DNA of 64,000 nucleotides from assembly GCA_024291935.2 (NCBI GenBank), contig CM044306.1:1302001-1366000 (forward strand), given 5' to 3'. Source of the DNA: Okapia johnstoni (Eukaryota > Chordata > Mammalia > Artiodactyla > Giraffidae). Each line of letters opens with the position of its first letter. Position 1 is the stretch's first letter. This document shows positions 47,784 to 59,902 of the stretch, piece after piece. The notes below the pieces were generated by a model, which did not search any database, had not been told where the DNA came from, and worked only from the letters and a program-made list of their open reading frames with translations. The position numbers and the translations under genes are program-made.

Positions 47784-48224
47784 GTGCTCAGCCTCGCCCT
47801 CCAGCCCCCCGGGTGAGGGGAGATGCCTCCTGCGAGAGAATAAGAGACCCCGGAAGAAAACCCGGCTGTGGAATCTCGTCAGCACGACCCCAGGTCACCG
47901 TCTGATCTGGGTCCTCAAACTACTCATCGCCCTGTGACCTTGGCGGGGCCCCTGCCGCTCGTCCACACCCCTGAGCAGAACTCACCCCTCTGATTGTCTG
48001 TAGGAAGCGTGGCGCTCTTGACCTTTACCCCCGTCCCTGCCCTGGTGCGTCCTCCTGACTCCTGCCAGAGGGTAAAGCTGTCCTGCTGGAGGCCTCCACC
48101 TCCCCGGTCTGCTTGCTGCCATCTCCATCTTGAGCCTGCTCCACCCTGTCTGTCTCTGACTCTGTCTCCTTCTGCCTTGGTTATGGGACTTGCTAAGAAT
48201 AGCCTGGTGAGGCCAGGGACAGGA

Positions 48225-48430
48225 GTCCAGTTGTATCCCCCCCAAAGATGTACAAAAGTCCTGATACCCCGTATATGCGAGAATGTGACTTGATAGAGAA
48301 ACAGGGTCTGTTCAGAGAAAATCAAGTTAAAACGAGGTCAGGTAGAGCCTTTCCCAGTATGACTGGTGTCTTTACAAGAAGGGGAAATTTGGACGCAAGA
48401 AAGATGACGGGAAGACCCCCAGAAGGAAAC
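48225..48430 (+). mobile_element. Old mammalian interspersed repeat
   Basis: GAGAATGTGACTTGATAGAG, AGTTAAAACGAGGTCAGG, TGACTGGTGTCTTTACAAGA and GGGGAAATTTGGACGCAAGA are the best-preserved copy of this pattern here. Confidence 0.65.
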
Positions 48431-48565
48431 GGCCGTGGGAGCAGAACAGTGTGCCTGCAGGCGGGGCGTGTCCCGGAGTGCAGCCACCGCAGACGCTGGA
48501 CAAGCAAAGGAGGCGCCTCGTCCCCAGCTGGCCACCCCGGGAGTTTGGGCTTGTGGGCCCCGGTT

Positions 48566-48580
48566 GGGGGGGGGGGGGGG
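48566..48580 (+). repeat. Run of 15 G
   Basis: Homopolymer between CCGGTT and CATGC. Confidence 0.9.
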
Positions 48581-48589
48581 CATGCATTT

Positions 48590-51065
48590 CTGTTGCTGGT
48601 GCCGTGTGACCGGAGCCCTGGGAGGCTCAGACAGCTGGGGAGGCCTCGCCACCGCCAGACCCGCAGGCAGAGGCTCCGGGGGCTCCGGGGGCTCTCCTGG
48701 GTTCATGTTCCCAAGGGTGCCTCACAGCTCCCTGGGGAGAAGCTGGCCGGGACTCCAGGGTCTGCGCTTCCCTTCCCCGTCTTCTGTCTTCCCCAAACCC
48801 CCTGGAACAGACGTAAGGCACCCTGCTTCCAGAGGCCGGCAGGTTAACACTGACAGCCCGGAGGTCCCCATTCCCAGGTGAAAACGGGGCCTGGCCTCCT
48901 GCCATCCCCACACTCCCATCGCTGCCCGCCCCCGCCCCAGCCTTGGGTTGTATAGTCCGTCCTCCTCCTCGCAGACCTGGGGAGCAGGAGCCCGTGGCAT
49001 TCACCTTTACTGTCTGCTCCTGCCCCTCCCCACACGTTCGGGAAGGCGCACCTGTAAAGCGATGGTTGAGCAGGCGGCAGGTCCCCGTTGGAGGGTCCTT
49101 AAAGGACACGCAGGAGCTTGCTCAGCCCAGGCTCCCTGCAGCAGCCCCTGGGAACCAGAATCTAGTTTGTCAGGAGACCCACCCCCTCTTTCCCTCCAAG
49201 GTCCCCCTGCCTGGACTCCCAGGCCCCCAGGCAGGACTGGGAGGGAGCAGATGTTGAGGTGAGCAGTTGAGCTTCCCAGCGACCTGGCTGTCAGAGCGTC
49301 TCAGAGCCAGCGTCTGACAGGTAGACGGAAGGTGCTCCCGTCCCCCAGGCCATGGCGGGAGCAAAGGGCCGGGATGGGCAGGACCGAAGCGTGGAACATC
49401 AGGGGACATGAGCAGCTACAGGTCACACTCAGGCATGAGCTAGGCAGAGCCCTGTCTCTCTCGGTCACTCGATGAGACAGCTCCATGCCAGCACAAACAA
49501 GACCAGGGGAGGTCAAGGCAAGACCAGGAAGTGGACTCTAACTGCTTGAGATAGTCTGTTTACACAGCGCTCCGGCCGGGTCTGCAGTTTACACTGACTG
49601 CATCCTCGGGCCGCCTGACCTAGAAAGAAACCCTCATCTGGTGCCCAGCCAGCACCCATGAAGTGCCCATGAGCCCAGAGCTGCTTGATGTGCCCGGGGG
49701 CAAGGCCACGCTGTACACACCGCCCTGACGACGGACCTGCCATGCTGGGCAGGGCACGACCGTCACTTAGGGCCTCCTTCGTGTCCTGCACAGAGCCATC
49801 TGCTCAGCTCCTCCAGGTCTACTCATCGAGACAATTCAAAGAAAAAAATGCTTGTGAATCAGTGTGGGGTCCCCACGTGCCCCCCACGTTAAGTTGAATG
49901 AGTTGCAGCCCCCAGGGTGCCCCACGCTCCTGGGTGGGATGGCCGGAGTCAGGCATTTCTGGATTTCAATCAGCATGACCCCTTGAGTGCGACCTTGATG
50001 AGTGCCCTGGATGGCTCAGAGTCTCAGTCTACCCATCTGGGAAATGGAAACAGGGCTCGCCCAGCACAGAGCGAGAGCTCCCGGACAACAAACTTCCACC
50101 AGCATCGTCTCGTTCCACTGTCACTCCAGGCCTCCCCGTCTTTCCCCGAATGTTATTCCCCCAGAACGCTCACCTTCCCAGCCCCCGTTCCCTTCTTTTC
50201 TTTCAAAATGACTCAAATACCATCCACCTGATTTCCGAGGCCCCACCCGAGTTCCCAGGCTGGTGGATTTGCTCTAACACATCAGCTGTCCCTGTTCCTG
50301 ACTTAGCACTGTGATGGCTGGCTGACCAGTTGGCCTCATCTATTGCACCCTCCCTGCAATGGCCCTCCCCTCTGAACCCACAACACAGGGCACAGTGCCC
50401 GGCCCACACAGATGCTCCCCACATGTCCAGAGAGAGCAGTACTGGGCTGGTATCACGGTCCATAGGTTGGTCCCTCCCTGTACGCCAGCCGCCACAGGCC
50501 GGCTTTTGACCTGGACCGTCTGCAGAAGGAGATGGGTCACAGTGACTCAGGCCGCTGGAGGATTAGAGGAGCCAGGGAAGGAGGAGGCCTGCCGGTGGGT
50601 GGGCCAGCTCTCCCAGCAGAGTCTTCCCGCTTCCAACACAGCAAAGCCCGAAGTCCTATTAGAAGTCATGCCTTTCCCCGGGGAAGGTATGAGGGGGACT
50701 GAAAAGCTAGCCAGGGAGCCGTTGGAGACTTGACTTTCCCTCCAACTTCTGATATCTCCAGCCTGGACCCTGCACCTCCAGAAGTTTCCTAGAATTAAGG
50801 AGTGTCCTTCACAATCTCAGAGACTCTGGGCAAAGTCTAGGGTCACTGTGTGATTCAGAGGGTGGAGTAGATATCATAAATTACACATTTGTTTTAAAAC
50901 ATACACACACACACAAGTCTCCTGGGCCTGCATTCAGTCCTTCCTCAGGAGAGGAGCTTTCTGATGGACAGAAGCACCCTCGCGCCTTAAGCCTTTCAGG
51001 GTCAACCCAGTCTCCCAGACGGGCAGCCCCCACGCCTCCCAGCACCTCTGCCTCTGTCCTTGCTC
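48590..51065. other. Intergenic unique sequence
   Basis: No gene or repeat recognised apart from a short CA tract at 50904-50914. Confidence 0.5.
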
Positions 51066-51071
51066 TCACTA

Positions 51072-51155
51072 AAGAGCCAGCCTGCGTGCTACAGTCCATG
51101 GGGTCGCAGAGAGTCGGACATGACTGCGCGACTGAATGACAACAACAACAACAGG
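51072..51155 (+). mobile_element. BovB/Bov-tA tail fragment
   Basis: GCTACAGTCCATGGGGTCGC through GACTGCGCGACTGAATGAC, ending in an ACA triplet repeat. Confidence 0.85.
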
Positions 51156-51659
51156 GTAGACACGTGGGCAGCAGCTTGGATTGGATCCCACGCGTGTCCA
51201 GCTCTCCCTGCCGCTCTCGGCAACCCCAGCCCGAGCCTGATAGGAGTGGACAGCAGCTGAGAGGGATGATAGCTCAAGTTCTAGTTTCTCCCGGCCCGCG
51301 GGCATCTGCAGTGTCCTGCCTGCCCCGTGGGGGCGGCCGCTTGACGGGTCGCAGCGAGTGGTGGCGCGTCCTAGTCGCCTGCGGCAGGCACACCCTCCTG
51401 CTAGCTCAGGTCACCTGAGAGCCCCTCACGAGCGGTGTCCGGCTGTGCCAAGTTAGTGGAGCATCCCGCAGGATCTGTACCCTGGTTCTGAGCGGTGGGG
51501 CGGAGCTACAAGGGTGGTCACTGCACACACGTCCCTCCAGTCCTGCAGGGCTGCAGATCCAGCTGGTAACGTCAGAAATGCAGGGAGACGTCTGTGAGCG
51601 GCAGACAGTGACTACTCATTTAAATGACACACATTCAGTGAGTCTTTACCATATGACAT

Positions 51660-51862
51660 GGGATTCCCAGGGGGTTCAGTGGTGAAGAATCCGCCTGCCA
51701 ATGCAAGAGACGAAGGTCTGATCCCTGCATCGGAAATAACCCCCGGAGAAGGAAATGGCAACCTGCTCCAGTGTTCTTGCCTGGAGAATCCCCGTGGACA
51801 GAGGAGCCTATCGGGCTACAGTCCACGGGGTTGCAGAGAGTCACACACGACTGAGCTCAAGC
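51660..51862 (+). mobile_element. Bov-tA SINE
   Basis: Forward copy GGGATTCCCAGGGGGTTCAG through CACACGACTGAGCTCAAGC. Confidence 0.9.
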
Positions 51863-52278
51863 ACACGAGTGCGCACCGAATGCCACGATGGATGCCGAAG
51901 GCCCCAGTGAGCGGGCTGTGGTCCTGGCCTCGGTGGGGGGGCCCAGATTCCAGGGCAGTGGGGGAGGGAGGGAAGTTACAGTCCACTGTGACCCGTGCTC
52001 TGAATGCTGGGGGACCTCAGAGGCTGCGAACCTTGATCAGCCTGGGGGTGAGGGGAGGGAGGAGGGGAGGGAAATAATGACAGGGTGGGGGGCGTGGGCG
52101 ATGGGGGTGGGGTGGAGGTCCGGGAAGGAAAGCAAGAGGCACAAGGCCTGGGAAATACAGCAGGGAGAACTCTAGGCCTTCTCGACCACCGCGGGCCAAA
52201 TGAGAAAAATGGCCGGCACTGGACCGGGGTGGCATGAAATTCACCAGGAGCAATGTCTCCCTAAGAAAACGCTTTTAT

Positions 52279-52396
52279 CCGGGGACCTCCCAGGCTGTCC
52301 AGTGGTTAGGGCTCTGAGCTTCCCCTGCAGGGAGCACAGGTTCCATCGCCTGTCGGGGAACTAAGATCTCACATTGTTCGATGTGGCCAAAAGGTG
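52279..52396 (+). mobile_element. CHR-type SINE
   Basis: GGGACCTCCCAGGCTGTCCA through CGATGTGGCCAAAAGG, followed by a short CAT/CAC triplet run. Confidence 0.88.
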
Positions 52397-52429
52397 AAAA
52401 TCACCATCACCATCATCACCAAACTCCCA

Positions 52430-54780
52430 TTTTACAGACAGGAAAAGTGGGGCACGCTATATTCAGGGAGTTCTCCCCAAGGTCCCGCACCCTTGCTCCT
52501 TTCCTTCTCTGGGAAAGGAGACGACCAGCAGACGGTTTGATCTGCTTCACAGGGTTAAGCCAGAGACGCAGGTGACCTCAACGCATTGCTTGAAGGACTT
52601 TTCCCAGCACCAGCCGTGTACAAAGGGCAAACGACGAGTGGGGAACCGCGGGCACACAAGGAGACGCTTCCTCTTGGTTCTACCCCCTCCTCATCCTCTC
52701 CTGTGGAGCGGGGGGCCCAGCCAACCCTCCCAGGGCCAGGAGAAAGGCAGTAACTACAGCGAGAGACGGAGACAGGCCTTCGTGGCTCAGCTTCCAGACC
52801 TCTGAGCCTGTGACTCTGACTCAGCAGCTGGTGTCCCTCCCTGAATCCTGCCAGGAGCCAGCCTGTTCTTTCCCTTAGCGGCTGACACAGGAGTTTGGAG
52901 ACAGTACGGGGATGGCATTATTTGCCCCGGGGAGCCAGGCAGCCGCAGCCTGACAAAGGCCCTGGGGACCGCTTCTCGGCGGCCTTGGGTGAGCCCTGAC
53001 TGCGTGACGGTCAGTGCCCTGGCAGGTACAGAGGCGAAGGCCGGTCTCGGCATGCCACGCTACGCCTGGCTGCCAGCAAGTCAGGAGCACGGTTCATGGA
53101 AGCAGCAGGCCCGGCCTGCCAGTCCACGTTCCGAGGGAAAGAAAACTGCATTGGGAGCAGAGGGTGTGAAGATCCAGGAGTCAGCTGAGACCCCGCACAC
53201 TTCAACTTCTCTGGAGAATCAGAACTTACGTTAGAGAAGCTTTACTGTTATCGGCAGGGCGCGGGCCGTGTACAGGCAGAACAACAGACAAAGCCGACCT
53301 CATCTTCAGAAGCAGTAAGGGAAAAGGAGGCACACCAAGCAGGATGTTCTGAGCTTCCCAGAAAGAATCCCAGATTTCCAAGCAAAGCCTCGCGTTCAGG
53401 GTCACATAAACAGACTGCCCATAAACGTGCCAGCGTGGTGAGCAAGCAAGGCGTGAGCGTTTCTCCCAGGACGGGTGTGTGTCTTTCAGAGGCAGGCTTC
53501 TGACTCCACAGAAGCCGAGAGAAGTCACGACTGCCCAACAGCAGCTCACGGATCTTCCTTGGAGGCTGAGAAAAACACAACCAGTAATTAAAGTCACGTT
53601 TTCCTTCAATAACACCAGCAACAAAAACCACCACGAAGGCAATTCCACATGCCGGGTTTCACACAAAACTTTCCACATGAGAGGCTTATTCTCGTAAGGG
53701 CACCATCGCGTTTCACAACAAAGAAAGTTGCCTTTTCATACCGGGCTCACGTGAAGGGACCCTCTGGGGCTTCCGCCACCATGTAAATACGGCTGTAAAC
53801 CCTGCCTCCTCTTTTGTTTCTACCTCGGTCACCAGAACATTTTACAAACCAGAGTCTGAGCTCCCGTGCAGAACATCTTACTGTGCTAGAATCAGCCTGA
53901 AAGCTGGTAAACTTTGAGGTGGCATTTAGCCCAAAAGGGGCTGGAAAACCAGACCAAGTAACCAGCCAACAAATAAACAAACTTAACTACTTGTTGCTTA
54001 AATGCGATCTTCATACACCTGGGCACCCGGGGAACTCCCTCTTTCTGATGACTCAGAAAGAGCCCTGGATTTAGAGTCAAAAGGAGGTGGTTTAGGTTTT
54101 GACTCTGCCCCCGGCCAGGCGGAGGGAGGCTGGGAGTCCTCAGACCTCTCTTCCCCGGCTTCCTCCTGCTCAGGGAGTTGGCTCAATACGGGGTGCTCCG
54201 TCAGCCTGTCGTGAGCAGAGAATGAGATAAAGTAGGTCAAAGTGCTTTGGGGCGTTTAAAACATTACACACACACACAACTCAAAGAGATCTGTATTCTG
54301 GGAAGACTAGGGAATTCCCTTCCTTTCCTAGCACAGAAAGGAATACACGAAAAACCCACACCTGTTTGATCTGAAAGAAAGCAGCAGAATCCACCTATTA
54401 TAATAACGCTGGCGATGAGACTGAAGAGTCAGGTAGAGAGAACCTTGGGTGTGTCGTCATCTTTATTAGAAAATTAACCCATGGTTTCCCCGTCCAGTAA
54501 TGTGACTGATTTTTAAATAAACACACATAAATGGGTGTTGTCCCATCCTGAAGAGTGAGTAGTCACCTTAGCAGGCCAAACACTTATTTAAATTATGTTT
54601 CCCATTGTTCCAAAATCTTTTTTTTAAACTCCTTTTTTGGAATCGTTCCGAGAGCCTCTGGCACATTCTTTCGAACATGTCTGAGGGTGACACATTTTTG
54701 TCCTTTGTGAAAAACACTGATGTTTATAAACAGCCCAAAGTTATTTGTCACAGAGTCTGGTAAGTGAGCTAAGTAGTGCC
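52430..54780. other. Intergenic unique sequence
   Basis: No gene recognised. A (CA)n tract lies at about 54267-54279. Confidence 0.5.
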
Positions 54781-54789
54781 ACTATTTTA

Positions 54790-54994
54790 AAGTGTTAGTT
54801 GCTCAGTCGTGTCCGACTCTTTGCAACCCCATGGACTGTAGCCCGCCAGGTTCCTCTGTCCACGGGATTTCCCAGGCAAGAATACTGCAGTGGGTTGCCA
54901 TTTTCTTCTCCAGGGGATCTTCTGGACCCAGGGATCAAACTGGGGTCTCCAGGATGCAGGCAGATTCTTTACTAACTGAGCCACGAGGGAAGCC
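54790..54994 (-). mobile_element. Bov-tA SINE
   Basis: Reverse copy, GTTGCTCAGTCGTGTCCGAC through GAGCCACGAGGGAAGCCC. Confidence 0.92.
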
Positions 54995-55069
54995 CACACT
55001 TTTTAAAAAACTGTGACTGTAAGACAGGAAACCTGGTTTTCTTTCAGTTCCAACAGAAAGTTACAAATA

Positions 55070-55185
55070 GCTGGACTGCCCTGGAGGTTCAACGGTTAGG
55101 ACTCAGCGCTTCCACTGCAGGAAGCACGGGTCCCATCCCAGGTCGGGGAACTAAGACCCCACAAGCCATGGAGCGGCCAAGGAGG
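55070..55185 (+). mobile_element. CHR-type SINE
   Basis: GCTGGACTGCCCTGGAGGTT through CCATGGAGCGGCCAAGGAGG. Confidence 0.88.
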
Positions 55186-55199
55186 GTAAAGAAAGAACA

Positions 55200-55720
55200 G
55201 ACAGTAGATTAGAGGAATCAACAGCATTGCTAGACGGGGCCTGATCCTTCATAAGGCGAGCACATTAGAGCAGAAAAGCTGTGTGGAGACGTGCTTCTGC
55301 ACTGGTAGTCACACCTTGATTATTTATCTAGCAAGACTGCCACTAGACTTTGAGTTTCCGGTATGAAGAGAGCCACACTACAACTAATTAACTGTTTAAC
55401 TGTGCGATCTTTTTATCACAGCTCCTCCTCGAGGTATCTGAACCCCTCATCTGCACACGGATTCACCGGCTAACACAGATGTTTCCGATGGATTCACATC
55501 TGCGTCTATCAGAAATACAGTAGCCAGCAGATCCAATTCCAACCAACGGACTCTATATTCCCTTAAAAAGTTTAGATTTTCTTTTCAGTTATGGAACAAT
55601 TTGTCTGAAAATGATAATATTCACTAATATCATTACAATGATGACTTGAAGCAATAGCTAGAGTAGATTTGCTTCTGGTGCAAATAATTTAAATCGTTCG
55701 AGTTACTTTAAAATAAACAT
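55200..55720. other. AT-rich intergenic sequence
   Basis: Nothing recognised. Confidence 0.5.
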
Positions 55721-55726
55721 AACCAG

Positions 55727-55845
55727 AGAATTCCCTGGCTATCCAGTGGTTGGGACTCAGCTCTTTCACTGCCAAGGGCCTGAGTTCAATCCCTGCTCAG
55801 AGAACTAAGATCCCACAAGCTGCATGGCCAAAAAAGAAAAAAAAC
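55727..55845 (+). mobile_element. CHR-type SINE
   Basis: AATTCCCTGGCTATCCAGTG through GCATGGCCAAAAAAG, with an A-rich tail. Confidence 0.88.
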
Positions 55846-56034
55846 TCATCATCACACTTTCATTCACTGAACATTGTACACTGTGGGTCTTCAATGGTAA
55901 ATGACTCCAGTGACTTTTGGTTTATGGGAGCTATTGTTTTCCCTACCTCATTTTTTATTGTGGTGAAATTTACAAGACATTAAATTCATCATTTGACCAT
56001 TTTAAAGTGTATGATTTGGGGGCATTTAGTAGAT

Positions 56035-56310
56035 TCCCCGGAGAAGGCAAGGGCAACCCACTCCAGTACTCTTGCCTGGAAACTCCCATGGATGGAGGAG
56101 CCTGCTGGGCTGCAGTCCATGGGGTCGCTAGGAGTCGGACACGACTGAGCGACTTCACTTTCACTTTTCACTCTCATGCATTGGAGAAGGAAATGGCAAC
56201 CCACTCCAGTGCTCTTGCCTGGAGAATCCCAGGGACGGAAGAGCCTGGTAGGCTGCCGTCTATGGGGTTGCACAGAGTTGGACACGACTGAAGTGACTTA
56301 GCAGCAGTAG
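56035..56310 (+). mobile_element. Bov-A2 dimeric SINE
   Basis: Two monomers joined by CACTTTCACTTTTCACTCTC and ending GACTTAGCAGCAGTAG. Confidence 0.92.
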
Positions 56311-56510
56311 ACTCCCAGGGGCTCAGTGGGTGAAGAATCCGCCTGCAGTGCAGGAGATGCAGGTTCTACCCTGGGATGGGGAAGAACTCCTGGAGAAGGA
56401 AATGGCAACCCACTCCAGCATGCTTGCCTGGAGAATCCCATGGACAGAGGAGCCCGGCAGGCTACAGTCTATGGGGTCACAAAGAGTCAAACATAACTGA
56501 GCACATCCTA
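56311..56510 (+). mobile_element. Bov-tA SINE
   Basis: Forward copy starting ACTCCCAGGGGCTCAGTGGG, set directly against the Bov-A2 end. Confidence 0.9.
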
Positions 56511-57043
56511 TACATACATATATATGTATGTGTATAATATATATATTCCCAAAATTCTGTGAATGAACCATCACCACTATCTAGTTCTTAAACATATTCA
56601 TCACCCCGAAAGGAGTCTATACTCATGAAGCAATCACTCCCTGTTCTCCTTTCTGCCTACTGCTGGCAAGTACTAATCTGCTGTTTCTATGGATTTGTCT
56701 GTTCTGGACATTTCTTATAAACAGAGCCTTACACCGTGTGGACTTTTATGACCAGCCTTTCCATGTAGCATAATGTTTTCAGGGTTTATCCATGTTGTAG
56801 CACGTATTAGCGCTTCATTCCTTCTAATGCCTGAATAACTGAACTGCATAGATACACTAAACTTTGTTTATCCATCCATCCATCGAGGGATATATGAACT
56901 GTTCACCCCTTTGGACTATTCTGAATAGTGCTGCCATGAACACAAGTGTACAATTTTTCCTTTGAACACTGTTTTCAATTCTTTGGGGGTACATACCTAG
57001 GAATGAAATTGCTGGGTCATATGGCAATTCTAAGTATAACTTT

Positions 57044-57314
57044 CTGCTGCTGCTGCTAAGTCGCTTCAGTCGTGTCCGACTCTGTGCGACCCCATGGACT
57101 GTAGCCCACCAGGCTCCACCATCCCTGGGATTCTCCAGGCAAGAACACTGGAGTGGGTTGCCATTTCCTTCTCCAATGCGTGAAAGGGAAAAGTGAAAGT
57201 GAAGTCGCTCAGTCGTGTCTGACTCTTAGCGACCCCATGGACTGCAGCCCACCGGGCTCCTCCGTCCATGGGAGTTTCCAGGCAAGAGTACTGGCGTGGG
57301 TTGCCATTGCCTTC
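57044..57314 (-). mobile_element. Bov-A2 dimeric SINE
   Basis: Reverse dimer starting with GCTGCTGCTGCTAAGTCGCT and joined by GGGAAAAGTGAAAGTGAAGT. Confidence 0.92.
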
Positions 57315-57336
57315 CCATCAAACCTCTAGCTCATTT

Positions 57337-57499
57337 TCTTTTTAGATTTTTTTTTTTTAAGTCTTTGTTACAATATTGCTTCTGTTTTATGCTTTGGTTT
57401 TTTGGCCCAGAGGCATGTGGGCTCCCCACCAGGGATGGAACCTGTGCCTGCTGCAGTGGGAGGCGAAGTCTTGACCAACAGACTGGCAGGAAGTCCTCC
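57337..57499 (-). mobile_element. CHR-type SINE, first of a pair
   Basis: Reverse copy with GGTTTTTTGGCCCAGAGGCA. AGCTCATTT flanks it at 57328-57336 and 57500-57508. Confidence 0.87.
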
Positions 57500-57508
57500 A
57501 GCTCATTT

Positions 57509-57757
57509 AAAAAAATTATTTATTTATTTAATTTTGATTGCCCTTGGGTCTTCATTGCTGTGCACGGGCTTTTCTCTACGTTGCATTTCTCATTGCGGCG
57601 GCTTCTCACTGCAGAGTGTGGGCTCTAGGAGCCCGTGTGCCCACTAGTTGTGGCACATGGGGCTCAGTTGCTCTGCAGCAAGTGGGATCTTCCCGGACAA
57701 GGGACAGAACCCTGTGGCCCCTGCATCGGCAGGAGAATTCTTATCTACTGTACCACC
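57509..57757 (-). mobile_element. CHR-type SINE, second of a pair
   Basis: Longer reverse copy, GGGTCTTCATTGCTGTGCAC through ACTGTACCACCAGC. AGCTCATTT recurs at 57758-57766, so both SINEs share the same target duplication. Confidence 0.87.
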
Positions 57758-57769
57758 AGCTCATTTTAA

Positions 57770-58879
57770 CGCTCACACTTCCAAGGTGGCTTGACAACCA
57801 GACAGAAGCTATTGGATGACTGCAGCCTGACCCCAGGCAGGGCCCAAAGAGGTCTCTTTTTTCCTGAAGCACTGGGGCGAGCAGCGGGGTTTGATATGAG
57901 TCAAGCTTGTTCAACGCGACGTTACAGGCAGGGCTCTGGACAGCTTCCTCTGCTCTTCTACATGTCACAGCGTGAACTGGCAGGGCGGGAAAGCCTTCCT
58001 GCCCGCGAGGCATCGTTGGTGCTTCAATTATTTTGTGAGCACTCCTGGAAAAGGAAGAAAAAGATGCCAACCATCTAATTGATAGGCTTCCTTCTTCCTG
58101 TTTTTGTGGCATTCAGATTAGCATGTGGAGCCAAGCAGACACGCTGCTTGGAGGCCAGCACTATACCCCGTTCTGGGCAGAGGTCGGTCCTTTCAAGGGT
58201 GGAGAACCAAGCTTCCCAAACAGCAGCTGAAGCTGCAGAGAGCTCTTCCAACCTGGGTGGACTTTTACTATATATTTTGCCTAAAGGCACCGCCTAGTGA
58301 TACTGGAGGAGAACCTACCCTACTTTGTACAGGGCAGCTTGTCCACACGATGGGCTTGGCGAGGACAACAGGCGACAATCCTACGGCAGGTATTGTTTAC
58401 TGCAGCCAATTTACTGAGTCACGGGTCGCCTCAGCCCTTAACCCAATCCGGCCAGCAAACTGATTAGCACTGATTTTTTTGTTTAAACGTGTTCTTGAGC
58501 CTCTCGGGGCACGGACCTCTTTGCTACCTTGCTGCCTGACACACACAGGCTTCTGAGCCCCGGAAGCCCCAGGCAAGGCTCTTGGGAGGAGCTGCACTGC
58601 CATCGAGACCAGCCCAGAGGGCTTTTTCCACGTGAAGCTACAGCGCTGAGAGGGAAGCTGGCTTCCGGGGTCCTTGCGAGGCGGCCCTCTGCCAGCCCAG
58701 GTGCCACTTGTCGCCACGCAGCCCTGCAGGTGTCTGGGCCCGAGTCCTGGCCGGTCACATCCTCTGCAATCCGGCAGGAAACCTAACCTCCGCCGGCTGC
58801 TGTCCTCGGTCCGTCCGCTTATCTGCTTCCTTCTGGGGAACAGCCGCGTCGGCGTCCGGTGCAGGGGGATTTTCGGGGT
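57770..58879. other. Unique sequence upstream of the GNA13 CpG island
   Basis: No exon or repeat recognised; it may contain distal promoter elements. Confidence 0.5.
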
Positions 58880-59619
58880 GACCTCACCCGCCAGCAACTA
58901 CCGTACGCACGTCGGCGTCAGCCCGCGCGCAGACCGCGTCCGGCGCCTCCCCGGCCCCGCCTCCCCAAGCAGCGTCTCGGCAGGGTCTGCGGGCGGGGCT
59001 GGGGGGGGCACGCCGGTTCCCATCCCGGGCTCGGGAGGGCGGGCTGTCACGGGACCCACTGGAAGAAAACGCGCCGAAACTGCAAACGCCCGCGCTCTGA
59101 TTGAACAACTTTGGAGCCGGCGGCGGGGACTGGGAGCGGAGAAGCCGCTGGGAGCCCAGAGGGCAGGGCCTGGCACGCGTCTCCGGCCCCGGGGACCCCG
59201 GAAGTAGCTGCGCGGCCCCGAGGTGGGTGCGGCTCCTTCCCGGGAAGCTGGAGACGCAGCCGCGGAGCGGGCCACGTGACCGCCGGGCCCCGCCCCGCCC
59301 CGCGCGCGCCCGGCGGAGCTCGCGGGCTCGCGAGAGAACGCGAGTCTCCGGGCGCGGCGGGCGCGCGCGCCCCCGCGAGGCGGCGGGGCGCGCGCACGCC
59401 CCGGGGCCGCCGCCCCGCCGGGCCCGCCCTCCCGCCCTCCCTCCGCGGCGCGCCCGGCCCGCCCTGCCCGGCCCGCCCTGCGAGTCAGACCGCCGGCTCC
59501 CGCCCTCCGCCGGCGCGCCCGGGCCGCCGCGGCGCCCCCCGCCCTCGAGCCGCCGAGCCGGAGCCGGAGCCGCGCGCCGAGCGGCCGGAGGAGCCGCAGG
59601 GCCCCGCCGAGGCGGCAAG
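58880..59619 (+). promoter_or_regulatory. GNA13 CpG-island promoter and 5' UTR
   Basis: A dense CpG island spans the 700 bases before the ATG and continues into intron 1 to about 60150. It holds an ETS-type site CCGGAAGT (59198-59205), a USF/TFE-type E-box CACGTGAC (59273-59280) and GC boxes (59290-59300). There is no TATA box. The transcription start cannot be fixed from sequence; the E-box/GC-box cluster about 330 bp before the ATG is a plausible core. Confidence 0.7.
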
Positions 59620-59902
59620 ATGGCGGACTTCCTGCCGTCGCGGTCCGTGCTGTCCGTGTGCTTCCCGGGCTGCGTGCTGACGAGCGGCGAGGCCGAGCAG
59701 CAGCGCAAGTCCAAGGAGATCGACAAGTGCCTGTCGCGGGAGAAGACCTACGTGAAGCGCCTGGTGAAGATCCTGCTGCTGGGCGCGGGCGAGAGCGGCA
59801 AGTCCACCTTCCTCAAGCAGATGCGCATCATCCACGGGCAGGACTTCGACCAGCGCGCGCGCGAGGAGTTCCGCCCCACCATCTACAGCAACGTGATCAA
59901 AG
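59620..59902 (+). CDS. GNA13: GNA13 exon 1 coding part (94 codons + 1 base)
   Basis: ATG follows GGCGGCAAG, a strong Kozak context with A at -3 and G at +4. The protein starts [20 protein letters not shown]. Cys14 and Cys18 are the palmitoylation sites known for this subunit. The guanine-nucleotide P-loop GAGESGKS is at residues 55-62, and the exon ends TIYSNVIK at residue 94 plus one base of Gly, before the donor GTGGGG. Compared with human from memory, only residue 19 differs (Val for Leu). The start is certain: family members all begin here. Confidence 0.97.

Larger units (their letters stand above)
55945..57042 (+). mobile_element. Old L1 (L1M-type) 3' region split by two SINEs
   Basis: ATTGTGGTGAAATTTACAAG on the left continues at CATCACCACTATCTAGTTCT on the right, followed by TTTATCCATGTTGTAGCACG and TACATACCTAGGAATGAAAT, a mammal-wide L1 pattern. 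A Bov-A2 and a Bov-tA occupy the break. Confidence 0.87.
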
